In this document: piece by piece, positions 19,220 through 29,754 of the stretch
Numbering within the stretch: position 1 is the first letter of the stretch
Layout of the letters: every line of letters starts with the position of its first letter
From: Acidobacteriota bacterium
GTDB taxonomy: Bacteria; Acidobacteriota; Terriglobia; Bryobacterales; Bryobacteraceae
Direction: 5' to 3'
Assembly: GCA_016871055.1 (NCBI GenBank)
Contig: VFZW01000002.1
Span: 1 to 64,000 of the forward strand
DNA: 64,000 bases
Notes under the pieces: model-generated
What the model was told of the DNA's origin: nothing
What the model saw: the letters and a program-made list of their open reading frames with translations, nothing else
Databases searched by the model: none
Translations under genes and position numbers: made by a program

Positions 19220-22200
19220 TCAAAACGTCAATTTCAACGCGCCCTGCCACGACCGAGGCGGATCCTGGCCCGTGATCGTGCCGAACGCGCCGGATGTAAC
19301 GCCTGTGTTCGGACCCGCCAGATTCGCGAAGTTCGCCGCATTAAACGTCTCGGCCCGGAACTGCAGCCGCCATTTGTCGTTGAACGCGAAGTTGCGGATC
19401 AACCCGAAGTCCCAACGCGCCTGAATCGGGCCCCGGATGCCGGAGAAGCGAATCGGGAACCGGCGGAGATTGCCCCCAAGCTGCAAGGCGTTGTTGCGCT
19501 CAAAACCGGCATTCAGGTTGAACCAGCCGTCAACGCTTCTCTCCCCGCGCGGGCGCACCACGTTGCCCAGATCCCCGTTGAAGATCACGTTGCCGAAGCC
19601 CAGCGGCGAACCCGATTGATACTGCATTGCACCGTTCAACTGCCAGCCGCCCATGATGGCGCGCAGCGCGACGTGTGAGTTCGAACTCCAGCGCCGGCCC
19701 TTGCCGAACGGCAGCTCCCAGATCCCGGAGCTCGTAAGGCGGTTCGTCCGGTCCAGTCCCGAGATCACCTCCGACGGCGTGATGTCCTGGTCGTTCAACA
19801 TCTCGACGGCCTCCATGTTCTTGGACCACGTATAGGAAAGCTGCGTCGTGAATCCCTTCGACAGGCGCTTCTCCAAACGCATTTGCAGCGAGTGATACCA
19901 GGCGTAGCCGATCGGTTCGTAGATGTTTACGTTGCCGAACTGGGGGAACGGGCGCAGCAGGCTGCCACGCGTGGTGTTCACGCCGAAAATCGGGTTCGTG
20001 CCCCGCAGCGGATTCGGGAAGTTTTGCCCCAGAAAATTAATCGCGGCCTGGTCGCGCGTCGCGCTGGTGGAAAGATATTGCGCCGGCGTGAAGTTCATGT
20101 TGCGCAAGACGTTCAGCCGGGTGGAGCGGTTGCCGACATACGACGCTTCCAGCAGGAATCCGCCGGCCAGCGTCCGTTGTAGGCCGAAGCTCCAGCGCTG
20201 CGCGTAGGGATTCTTGCGGCGCAGCGGGAAACCGTTGACGCTCTGACCGATGTTGGTCAGCAGGCCACCGGCCGGCCCGGCCGGCTGGGTGAGGCCGGAG
20301 GGCAGGGGGTTGGCCAGCGTGGCGATGTAGGTGAGTCCGTTGTCGAGGGTCGCCTGAATCGGCGTGGCGAGGGAGAACCCAGCCGGCTCCGTGTTTGTGT
20401 ACAGGGTGCCCAGCGGCGCGGTGTAGAAGCCGTACCCCGCACGGAGCACCGTCTTGGTGTCGAGCTGATAGGCAAGACCGAAACGCGGCATCAGGTTGCC
20501 CTTCGCCGTCTGCCAATATCCGCGCGGGTTGCCGCCCGCGTTGACGAAGGTCAGTCCGCCAAGCGCGCGGAACTGACTCGCCGGCAGTTCGGGAATCGGC
20601 GACTGCGCGTACTGCGCCCGCGCCTGCGCGTCGATCGGGTTGGGCGTTGTCTGATCAAAATTCCGGACGGCGCGGTTGTACCGCTCCGTCGTCGCGGACT
20701 CCACCTCATACCGCAATCCGAGATTGAGCGTGAGCTTCTTCGACAACTTGTAGTCGTCCTGCACGTAAAAGCCGTAGATCGAGTTGCGCTCGGCGTAACT
20801 GGCGTTGACGGCCATATTGCCGCCCGGAATGCCCAGCAGGAACGCCGCGATTTCGCCTCCCACCTGCGGCGGGGCCGACGTGTCGAGCGGGCCCCGGGTA
20901 AACGCGGAGTTGAAAGCGAGGTCCGGCGAGGCGCTGGTTGGAAAACGGTTGCGGTTCTCACGGAGGTTGCGCCAATCGAACCCGAAGCGTACCGTGTGGG
21001 TGGCCTTGTTCCATGTCAACGTGGAATTCAAATTGTGGATAATTGACGCGGTGACGCCGTCACCAGACTCCCAATTGGAAACCGTCGAGAACGGTGCGAC
21101 GATCAAACGGGGAAACGCGGCTACGGACTTGTCGATCGAGTTCACGAGGTTCGACGAAAAGCCGAGACTGGCAAGATCGAATCCCCGGGAGACGCGCCGT
21201 TCCGGAAATTCCTGCTGCGTCAGGCCGTACCGGAAATTGAGAAGTAGCGACGGGCTAATGACATACACATCGTCGAAAGCGGCGCCGCGGTTGATGCGGT
21301 TCAGAATGATGCCGGTAATGTTGTCCGGGCCGAAGAAACGATTCTTGTCCTCTTGCCAGTAGTCGCGATGCATGCGGACGAAAATGCGATGGTTTTCCGA
21401 AAAAGCGTGATCGACGCGGCCAATGTTGGTCCAGTAGGTTTCCAGCGCCTTGCCCGAGAGGAAGAAGTTGTTTCGAAAGTCGGACGTGCCGGTCTGATTC
21501 GGTGAAGGCCACGCCTGAAGCAGCCGCTGCGCCACGGGGTCGAGCCGGGAGGCGGGGATGATGTTTCCCGGGATTGGCTGGCGCTGGAACCGCCCGCCGG
21601 CGACGGCGACGGTAGAGCGGGGATCGTAGACCTGGTTATTGGCGTTCAAACGAAGCAGCGGGGAAAGGTCGCCCCGGCGCACCTCCGCGGTGGGAACGGT
21701 AGAAATCTGGCTGCCGACGTTGGGATCGCCGAAGAGATTGGCCTCGAAGGCGTAGAACCAAAACGTCCGGTTCTTGCCGGAGTAGAGGCCGGGTATGGAG
21801 AGCGGCGCGCCGGCCGAACCGCCGAAGCGATTGTCCTGGTAGAGCGCCAGCTTCTGTCCGGCGCGATTTTGGAAGATGGTCGGCGCGTCGAGTTTGGAAT
21901 GCCGCAGCCAGTGGTGCAACTCCCCGTGCAACTCGTTGGTGCCTTACTTGGTGGTCACGTTCACGTTGGAGCCGAGCGAGAAACCGGCCGAGGCGTCAAA
22001 AGCGCTGGTCTGCACCTTGAACTCCGCGATTGCCGTCTGCGGCGGCGAAAACGCAACGCGCGGCGCGGTGCCGTCCGAATAGACGTTGACGACGCCGTCG
22101 ATCGTGAAGTCGTTGTTGTTGTTGCCCGTGCCGTTGGTGCCGAATTGGCTGGGCGCGGCGTTGAACGGCGCCTTCCGGAGACGGAGATTGGTGCCGTTGA

Positions 22201-22672
22201 CAGTGCCGGGCGCCAGGTGAACCAGGTCCATCGCGTTACCGGCAAACAAGGGCAGTTCTTCGATTCGCCGCTGGTCGATCACCTGGCCGAGCGAAACATC
22301 CGCCGCGTTGAGCAAAGGCGTCTCGGCCTTTACTTCCACGGAATCGGAGACTTGGCCCACTTTCATTTCCAGATCGAGCGTCACGATTTCGGTCGTGCGC
22401 ACTTGAACGCCCGGACGCACAAGCCGGGTAAAGCCCTGGACTTCCGCCTCGACACGGTAGGAGCCCGGGTTGAGGTAGGGAGCGCGGTAGTCGCCGCTTT
22501 CGTTAGAGATCGAGGCATTGGTCAGTCCGGTGGCCTCGTTCACCACCTTGACCGTGGCCTTCGGAATGGCGCTGCCGGAGGCGTCGAGCACCCGGCCAAG
22601 AATTGTTCCACGGGGGTCCTGCGCGAAGGCGCAAAACGAAATGATGCCGAGCAGAAGACGTTGAGCGATCAT
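19220..22672 (-). pseudogene. Oar-like TonB-dependent receptor, in-frame TAA at 21944-21946
   Basis: N part GRVLDASGSAIPKATVKVVNEATGLTNASISNESGDYRAPYLNPGSY...GSNVNVTTK* then same-frame GTNELHGELHHWLRHSKLDAPTIFQNRAG and a 903-aa barrel ORF. Confidence 0.85.
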
Positions 22673-22960
22673 AGTCCGATCATAAACGAGTCGATGGGTT
22701 CGAGCCGCCTCAAATCGAGCGGATCGCTTGTGATCAGTGCATGGTCCACCTTTCGCGCGCATATCACGACATGCGCGTTGGCGATTTCTGAGGCCAGCCG
22801 CACGATCGAAAGAACTCGTCGATCGTTTCGATCGAGCGCGATAAGGCCGCTCCCCGTCAAGCAGCTTTCCCGGGCGTATTCTTGTTGACCCGCCGCTTTT
22901 GGGGCGAAAGCATCTTCCCAGACCACGCACGCTCTTTGGCCGTCAGCGGCTATCCTGTTT
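22669..22960 (-). pseudogene. PIN-domain (VapC-like) toxin C-terminal remnant
   Basis: GSGLIALDRNDRRVLSIVRLASEIANAHVVICARKVDHALITSDPLDLRRLEPI resembles the PIN C-terminal half; no N-terminal half. Confidence 0.5.
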
Positions 22961-23056
22961 CCCGAAGACACTGGTCGATTCACGAACCGCTACGCGCTTG
23001 CGGATTTCCTTGATCTGGCTGTCCGGCAGGGTGATCGTGAGCTTCACCGTCGCCAT
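22943..23056 (-). pseudogene. Truncated ribbon-helix-helix antitoxin-like fragment
   Basis: MATVKLTITLPDSQIKEIRKRVAVRESTSVFGKQDSR*, RHH-like N-terminus then abrupt stop at the PIN remnant. Confidence 0.5.
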
Positions 23057-23278
23057 ACTACTCACTATGACGGTCCAGCCTCGGCCGCACGGAGGGTTGG
23101 AAGAATTCGCCGTCAGCGCGGAGCCATCTACATATCCTGGGGGCGGGTCACATTCTCTCTTCGATCCATTGTGACGGGACACGGCTAGAGAATGTATATT
23201 ACAATTCCCATGACCAGCCGCGACTGAAGCGGTGTTGGGTCTCAAGAAAGAGGCACGTCAAAGATGCCCGCGTCATCT

Positions 23279-23635
23279 ATGCGGCATGAGGATTCGTTCC
23301 TAAAGGACATACTTTCGGCTTGCCGGAAAATTGAAGCCATTGCTGCCTCAACGTCCGAAGACACTTTCCTTCATGACGAGGTGCTGACGGCGGCCGTGCT
23401 GCACCACTTGACTGTGATCGGATAGGCGATCAGCCGCCTGTCCAACGAATTGAGAGAGCGCTGGCCGCAGGTGCCGTGGCGGCAGATCATCGCTGTACGC
23501 CACAGGATCGTTCATGCCTACTTCGATCTGGATTGGCAGATCCTATGGGATGCCTCCACCGGCGACATACCTGAACTTCGAAGGCAGGTTCTCGACATTC
23601 TCATCACGGAGTTTACGGAATCCAGACCCGGGTGA
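23279..23635 (+). pseudogene. HepT-like (DUF86) ribonuclease toxin with in-frame TAG at 23423-23425
   Basis: MRHEDSFLKDILSACRKIEAIAASTSEDTFLHDEVLTAAVLHHLTVIG*AISRLSNELRERWPQVPWRQIIAVRHRIVHAYFDLDWQILWD; RHRIVHAY fits the HepT RX4HXY motif. Confidence 0.75.
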
Positions 23636-23754
23636 GAGATTCAGATGGCTTCAGAGGCGGGGAGTGCACTCATTAGTGGCGTACAGTCTTGCGAAGTGGC
23701 TCGCGATCATGGATTCGAACCGGGTAGCAGTGCCTGATTAGAGGATCCCTATGT

Positions 23755-24192
23755 TCAAGTGCACAGGAGCCGCCGCGCCCGCCTCATGCGAGTCTCGGGC
23801 TTTTTGGCGGACGCAACGAACAACACAAAATCGCGCCGCTCTCCTGATGACAATCGGTCCCAGGATTCTCGCGCTTCGGAGTTGTTCTTCAGCACTTCCT
23901 TCAACTCGTCCGGTCGAGCATCCATAGGAGCGCGCATTGCAACGCGTACCGGATCCCCGGTTTCAATGCCTACCATGCGGCACATTGGTTCAGAGAGTCC
24001 GAAGTGCCATCCGCGTTCCTTCCATGGGATCAAACTGCGTAGACCGATAGGTGTTCCGTTAATCGATACATCTACAATGAACGTTCCAGTCTCGTCCCAT
24101 GCCTGGCCAGGATACACGACAAAACGGGGCACTTCGGGGGCGATTCTTTCGACCGTGGCATCGAAGGTAATCAGTTCGTTCCGATCTCTCAT
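23755..24192 (-). CDS. DUF1905 / YdeI-OmpD-associated family protein
   Basis: FDATVERIAPEVPRFVVYPG...FIVDVSINGTPIGLRSLIPWKERGWHFGLSEPMCR ... RDFVLFVASAKKPETRMRR. Confidence 0.7.
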   Translation of the reverse strand: MRDRNELITFDATVERIAPEVPRFVVYPGQAWDETGTFIVDVSINGTPIGLRSLIPWKERGWHFGLSEPMCRMVGIETGDPVRVAMRAPMDARPDELKEVLKNNSEARESWDRLSSGERRDFVLFVASAKKPETRMRRARRLLCT

Positions 24193-24290
24193 TGCAATGT
24201 CATTCTACGAAATGACTCCCCGCTGGGCGCGGAACATCTGGAAGCATGCGGACCAAGTGGAGTAACATGTGATTGCGTCGCCGCGACGAA

Positions 24291-24551
24291 ATGCCAACAA
24301 TCAGCGCCTTCTACGGGATCTTGGTCCGCATGTTTTATAACGACCACCCTCCTCCTCATTTTCACGTGCGTTACGGCGAGTTCGAAGCAACGGTCGACAT
24401 CGAGACCCTCGAGATCATCGAAGGCGAATTGCCCACCCGGGCCTTCCATCTGGTGCGAGAGTGGGCGATGATGCATAGAGAGGAACTCATGGAAGATTGG
24501 CGATTGTGCCGCGAAAACAGGGTGCCTGCGAGGATTGAGCCACTGGGATGA
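24291..24551 (+). CDS. DUF4160 domain protein
   Basis: MPTISAFYGILVRMFYNDHPPPHFHVRYGEFEATVDIETLEIIEGELPTRAFHLVREWAMMHREELMEDW. Confidence 0.85.
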   Translation: MPTISAFYGILVRMFYNDHPPPHFHVRYGEFEATVDIETLEIIEGELPTRAFHLVREWAMMHREELMEDWRLCRENRVPARIEPLG

Positions 24552-24567
24552 ATGGAGCCCATACCTA

Positions 24568-24828
24568 ATGAAGTGGAGCGTTGTCGAAGTCAAACCCGAA
24601 CCCCACCACCGCCTTTTCGTCCGGTTTCAGGACGGGGTGGAGGGACGCGTGCAATTGCGACCGGAAGAATTGACTGGCGTCCTTGCGCCCCTGCGGGATG
24701 AGCAATTTTTCGCGCAGGCCTTTATCGACTACGGTGCGGTGGCGTGGCCAGGCGAGATCGATCTGGCTCCAGACGCCATGTACGCCCAAATCGTCGGCGA
24801 GCGCGACGAACTGAAAAAGGTTGGCTGA
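24568..24828 (+). CDS. DUF2442 domain protein
   Basis: VVEVKPEPHHRLFVRFQDGVEGRVQLRPEELTGVLAPLRDEQFFAQAFIDYGAVAWPGEIDLAPDAMY. Confidence 0.85.
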   Translation: MKWSVVEVKPEPHHRLFVRFQDGVEGRVQLRPEELTGVLAPLRDEQFFAQAFIDYGAVAWPGEIDLAPDAMYAQIVGERDELKKVG

Positions 24829-25430
24829 AGGCGCCATGCGGTCCTAATTTGGCGTGTCCAGCGGGCATTGATCCGCCCAAGGATCTCACCGCTCGACCGA
24901 GATGTTTGTTGTATTGTCCCAGAACAGTCAATTGACGAGTGGAGCGGAGTTTGGGAGAAACGGCTCTACACGAGCCGACTCCAAGCGAGCTATCGCCTTC
25001 GATAGCCAGTAGCGCCGAGTTCGCTAGAGAGAAGCTTGTGAACCGGTTCGCGATCGTACTACTTGCCGATGCGACGCAGGCCCTATTTGAAAACAACACT
25101 TCCTCCGTCCGGTTGCCGACCGGCAGTGCCGCGCACGCCATGATGCTAACCGGCGGGGTCTGCGGTGTCCCGACCCGCAAACGTGTATCTACCGCTGGAC
25201 AGCCTAAGCCGGGACTGCTGCCGATTCACATCGGAGTCGGGCTGCAGGAGTACAGCGACATCGACCCAGAAAAAGCATTCCGCGACCAGTAAAGACAGTC
25301 CTCCCACGCACACCCAGCCCCGCAACCTCCCGCATCGCGGAACCTCCGCTTGCAATCAGCCGCAAACGAAAGACCGGCCATTCCCGCAACGAAATACTGG
25401 CCCGACAGCGGTTAGGAGCACCGAATCCGT

Positions 25431-27659
25431 TTGATGCGCGCGTTTGCAGTTTGTCTCGCCTTAGTTGTTTTCCCCAGCCTGCATGCCCAGCCGACGCCAA
25501 CGTTCCGCGAAGGCGCCTTCGCGGCCGAACAAGGCGCGCGGGGCGAGCGCGTCTATGCCGCGAAGTGTGCGAGCTGTCATGGCGACGTCCTGCAGGGAGT
25601 CGAGATGGCGCCGGCGTTGACCGGCTCCGGCTTCACCGCGAACTGGAACCGGCAGCCATTGCTGAGCCTCGCCAATCGCATCCGCATCACGATGCCGCCG
25701 GCCGCGCCGCGCTCGTTGTCGAGCGCTGAAGTCACCGATCTGGTCAGCTACCTCCTCAGGATGAACGACGTGAAGCCGGGCAGCGTCGCGCTGAATCTAC
25801 CGCTCGGCGGCCCCGCGGCGCGAGGCGGCGCCAATACATCCTGGACAACCTACGGCGCCGATTTGGCCAGCACGCGCTACTCGCCGCTCGATCAGATCCA
25901 CAAAGACAACTTCGCCCAGCTGCGGGTGGCCTGGCGGCTGAAGTCAAATAATCTCGGACCGATTCCGGACCGGCTGTATTCGGCCACGCCGCTGGTGGTC
26001 GACGGCGTGCTCTACACCACGGCGGGTTCGGCGCGCTCGGTGGTGGCGCTGAACCCCGGCACCGGCCAGATGCTGTGGATGTATCAGCTCGATGAGGGCG
26101 AGCGCGGGCAGTTCGCTCGTCGCAGAGGCGCGGGCCGGGGATTGTCGTACTGGGCAAGCGCCGACGGCGCCGATCGCCGCATCATTTTCGTAACGCCCGG
26201 CTACCGGATGATCGGGCTGAACGCAACGCCGCTGGTTGCCGGCGATTTGATCGTGGTGGGCGCGGTGCACGCCGCCGCCGGAAGTCCGCAGAGCTCTCCC
26301 GATGCGATCGGTTACGTGCGCGCCTACGACATCAAGACCGGAAAGCGCGCGTGGATCTTTCATACGCTGTCGCGCAAGGGTGAAGCCGGCTATGAATCCT
26401 GGCTGGAGGGCTCGGCCGAGCGCAATGGAAATCTCGGCGCGTGGGCGCAGATGAGCGCGGACCCGGAGTTGGGTCTGGTTTACGTGCCAACCGAAATGCC
26501 TGCCGCCGACTACTACGGCGTCAACCGGCCGGGCGACCATCTGTTCTCGGAGAGTCTGGTGGCGTTGGACGTCAAGACGGGCAAGCAGAAGTGGCACCAT
26601 CAGACCATCCACCGTGGCTTGTGGGATTGGGACCTGCCGTGCGCGCCGGTGCTGTTCGACATGGTGCGCGATGGCCGCAAGATCAAGGCGCCGGCGCAGC
26701 CGGCGAAGTCGGCGTTTTTGTTCGTGCTGAACCGCGCGACGGGCGAACCGATCTGGCCGATCGAAGAGCGCCCGGCGCCATAATCGGACGTGCCCGGAGA
26801 AAAGACCAGTCCGACGCAGCCGTTCCCCACCGTGGCCGCCGGCGTTCGACCGGCAGGGCGTCGCCATCGACGACCTGATCGACTTTACGCCCGCACTGCG
26901 AAGCGAGGCCGTGGAGTTGGTGAAGAAGTATAAGATCGCCCCGATATTAACGCCGCCCGCATTGGCCCGGCCCGATGGGCCGTTGGGCACGTTGATGCTG
27001 CCGATGGATGTGGGCGGGGCGAACTGGCCGGGCGGATCTTTCGATCCTGAAACAAACCGGCTCTACATCCACTCGCACACGACGTTGTACAGTTTGCGCA
27101 ATGTGCCGAACGAGTTGTCCAGCGCCGGTCCGGCGAATACCGCGGGAACACTGCGTCCGCCAGGCGCGGCCCCGGCGGCACAACCCGGCGGAAGCGGCCC
27201 GCGCGCTTTTTCCTGGGCCCCACGGTGCATGGCCTACCGCTGACCAAACCGCCATACGATCGGGTCACGGCGTACGACATGAATTCGGGCAAGATCCTTT
27301 GGCAGAAGACACATTCGTCGACGCCGGACGACATCCGGGACAATCCGGCGCTGAAAGGGCTGACCCTTCCGCGGCTCGGCCAGCCGGGGCGGACGTTTAT
27401 CGGCGCGCTGACGACCAAGACGCTGGTAATCGCCGGCGAAGGCGGAGTGCATAGCAACGCGAAGGGCGAGCCGATTGCGTTGCTGCGCGCGTATGACAAA
27501 GCGACCGGCGACGACATTCCCGGCGAAATGAAGCTGCCCGGGAGGCAGACGGGCTCGCCGATGACGTATCTGTATCAGGGCAAGCAGTACATCGTGCTGG
27601 CGGTTACGACCACGGGCGACGAAGGCGGCGGCGAGTTGATCGCGTATTCGTTGCCGTAA
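25431..27659 (+). pseudogene. Cytochrome c / PQQ-dependent quinoprotein dehydrogenase with TAA at 26781, frameshift near 26825-26840 and frameshift near 27207-27215
   Basis: CASCHGDVLQGVEMAPAL (CxxCH), TTYGADLASTRYSPLDQIHKDNFAQLRVAWRL, then FDRQGVAIDDLIDFTPALRSEAVELV, then GLPLTKPPYDRVTAYDMNSGKILW in successive frames. Confidence 0.85.
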
Positions 27660-27678
27660 TGATGTAAACTCTTAGCGT

Positions 27679-29754
27679 ATGAGTCCGAAGCGCATGGCGC
27701 CGCTGGCGCTGCTTGTCGGGGCGCTCGCGATGAGCGAGCCGAAGGCGCCGCTTTGGTCCTTGCGTCCGGTGGCGCGTCCGGAGATTCAGGCCGAGGGCCG
27801 GAATCCGATCGATGTGCTGATGGCGCGGAAGCACGTACAAAAAGGTCTGCGTGCGGCGGGCCGCGCGGATAAGAACACGCTGCTGCGCCGCGTTCATCTC
27901 GATCTGACCGGACTGCCGCCAACGCCGGCGGAGGTGGACGCGTTTCTCGCGGACCGCTCGCCGGATGCCTATACGAAAGTCGTCGACAAACTGTTGGCCG
28001 ATCCGCAGCACGGGGTCCGCTACGCGCGGCACTGGCTGGATGTTTTGGGGTATGCGGATGTCGATGGAGGCATGCTCGCCGAGCGCGGCGTTCATCACTG
28101 GCGCGACTGGGTGATCGGCGCGTTGAACCGCGATCTGCCGTTCGATCAATTCACGCGCGCGCACATCGCGGGCGATCTCTCCGGACGCGCCGACGACTTC
28201 TTCGCGACCGGTTTCCTTTCGCGCGCGGCGTACTCAGACACCGATCCCACCGAGGCCGTGGCGTTCGCGGCGGTCGAAAACGTATCCTCCGCTTTCATGG
28301 CGATGACCACGGGCTGCGCCAAGTGCCATGACCACATGTACGACCCGATCTCGCAGCGCGATTATTATGCGATGAAGGCGCTGTTCGACCCGCTGCTGCC
28401 GGACAAACGCAATTTGGCGACGGCCGAAGAGATACTGCGCCACGAAGACGTACTGGCCAAGTGGCGCGCCGATCAGGCCGCGATTCAGGCGCGGATGGAT
28501 GTCATCACGCGGCCCTACGAAAAGCAGATTTTCGAGGAGCGGATGACGTTTCTGCCGCCCGATGTGGCCGCGGTGTTTCGCAAGGACGCGGCGTCGCGGA
28601 CCGCGGCCGAACAGGCTATCGTCAAGCAGTATGAAACCGTGGTCACGCCGGACGCACGGAAGTTTCGCGATGTGATGAAGCCCGACGAAACCATCCGCTA
28701 CGAGTGGATTCGCAGGGGCCAGACCGAGCTGCGGCGCGAGCCGCCGACGCTGGCCGCGTTTTGGAGTGTGCGTGCCGACAGCGAGCGGGCCGCGCGGAAG
28801 AATCACATCTACATCGGCGGCGACCGCGCGAAGAAGGGCGACGAGGTGCAGCCCGGTTTTCCATTCGCCCCGAAGGATCTGGCGATCAAGGGCGACGGGC
28901 GCCAGGCGTTTCTCGCGTGGCTGACCGCGCCGGAAAATCCGCTGTTCGCGCGCGTGGCGGTGAACCGGTTGTGGCAGTGGCACTTCGGCGAAGGCATCGT
29001 CACGACGCCGAGCGACTTCGGCCGTACCGGGCAGATGCCGTCGCACCCGGAGCTGCTCGACTGGCTGGCGAGCGAGTTCACGGCGCGCCAATACAGCATG
29101 AAGGCGATGCACCGGCTGATCGTGACCTCGGAGCTGTATCAACAGAGTTCGGTGGCGTTGCGATCGGCGAACGAAGCGATCGATCCGGGCAACAAGCATC
29201 TCTGGAAATTCCCGGTGCGCAGGCTGGAAGCCGAGACGATCCGCGATGCGATGCTCGCGGCGGCGGGGACGCTTGACAGGTCGATCGGCGGGCAGTCGTT
29301 CCGAGGCGAGGACATCAACGAACGCCGCGTGATGAGCGCGCCGAAGACGGGCTATTACGACCGGCGCGACAACCGGCGCGGCATCTACATGGGGCGCGGC
29401 TTGGACGCATCGATGAACATGATGCCGTCGTTCCTGGCGACCTTCGACGCCGAAGACGGACATGTTCCTTGCGCGCGGCGCGAGCGCAGCGTGACGGCGC
29501 CGCAGGTCCTCTACATGATGAACGGCGCGCTGCCGCAGACGGCGTCGCGCGATCTGGCCGAACGGTTGTACCGCGAGGGCGGCGCGAGCCCTGCGGCGAA
29601 GGTCGACTACGGCTATAAGCTCGCGCTGGGCCGTGCGCCATCGGCCGCCGAACGGGACGCGGCGCTCAGCTATCTGCAAAACGCGGAACCGGCACAGCTC
29701 ACCGGCTTCGCCTGGATGCTGCTCAACCTCAGCGAGTTTATCTTTCTGCCATGA
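27679..29754 (+). CDS. DUF1549/DUF1553 (PSD1-type) domain protein
   Basis: HLDLTGLPPTPAEVDAFLADRSPDAYTKVVDKLLADPQHGVRYARHWLDVLGYAD, CAKCHDHMYDPIS, NRLWQWHFGEGIVTTPSDFGRTG. Confidence 0.85.
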   Translation: MSPKRMAPLALLVGALAMSEPKAPLWSLRPVARPEIQAEGRNPIDVLMARKHVQKGLRAAGRADKNTLLRRVHLDLTGLPPTPAEVDAFLADRSPDAYTKVVDKLLADPQHGVRYARHWLDVLGYADVDGGMLAERGVHHWRDWVIGALNRDLPFDQFTRAHIAGDLSGRADDFFATGFLSRAAYSDTDPTEAVAFAAVENVSSAFMAMTTGCAKCHDHMYDPISQRDYYAMKALFDPLLPDKRNLATAEEILRHEDVLAKWRADQAAIQARMDVITRPYEKQIFEERMTFLPPDVAAVFRKDAASRTAAEQAIVKQYETVVTPDARKFRDVMKPDETIRYEWIRRGQTELRREPPTLAAFWSVRADSERAARKNHIYIGGDRAKKGDEVQPGFPFAPKDLAIKGDGRQAFLAWLTAPENPLFARVAVNRLWQWHFGEGIVTTPSDFGRTGQMPSHPELLDWLASEFTARQYSMKAMHRLIVTSELYQQSSVALRSANEAIDPGNKHLWKFPVRRLEAETIRDAMLAAAGTLDRSIGGQSFRGEDINERRVMSAPKTGYYDRRDNRRGIYMGRGLDASMNMMPSFLATFDAEDGHVPCARRERSVTAPQVLYMMNGALPQTASRDLAERLYREGGASPAAKVDYGYKLALGRAPSAAERDAALSYLQNAEPAQLTGFAWMLLNLSEFIFLP

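Noticed and set aside
23711-23721. GGTTCGAATCC (minus strand), tRNA T-loop-like sequence
   Set aside because: The flanking T-stem does not pair fully and no acceptor, D or anticodon arms are visible; likely coincidence, although a tRNA scan would settle it.
24939-25292. 117-aa plus-strand ORF in the gap before the quinoprotein gene
   Set aside because: No recognisable motif, no convincing RBS, overlapping alternative ORFs on both strands; not supported as coding.
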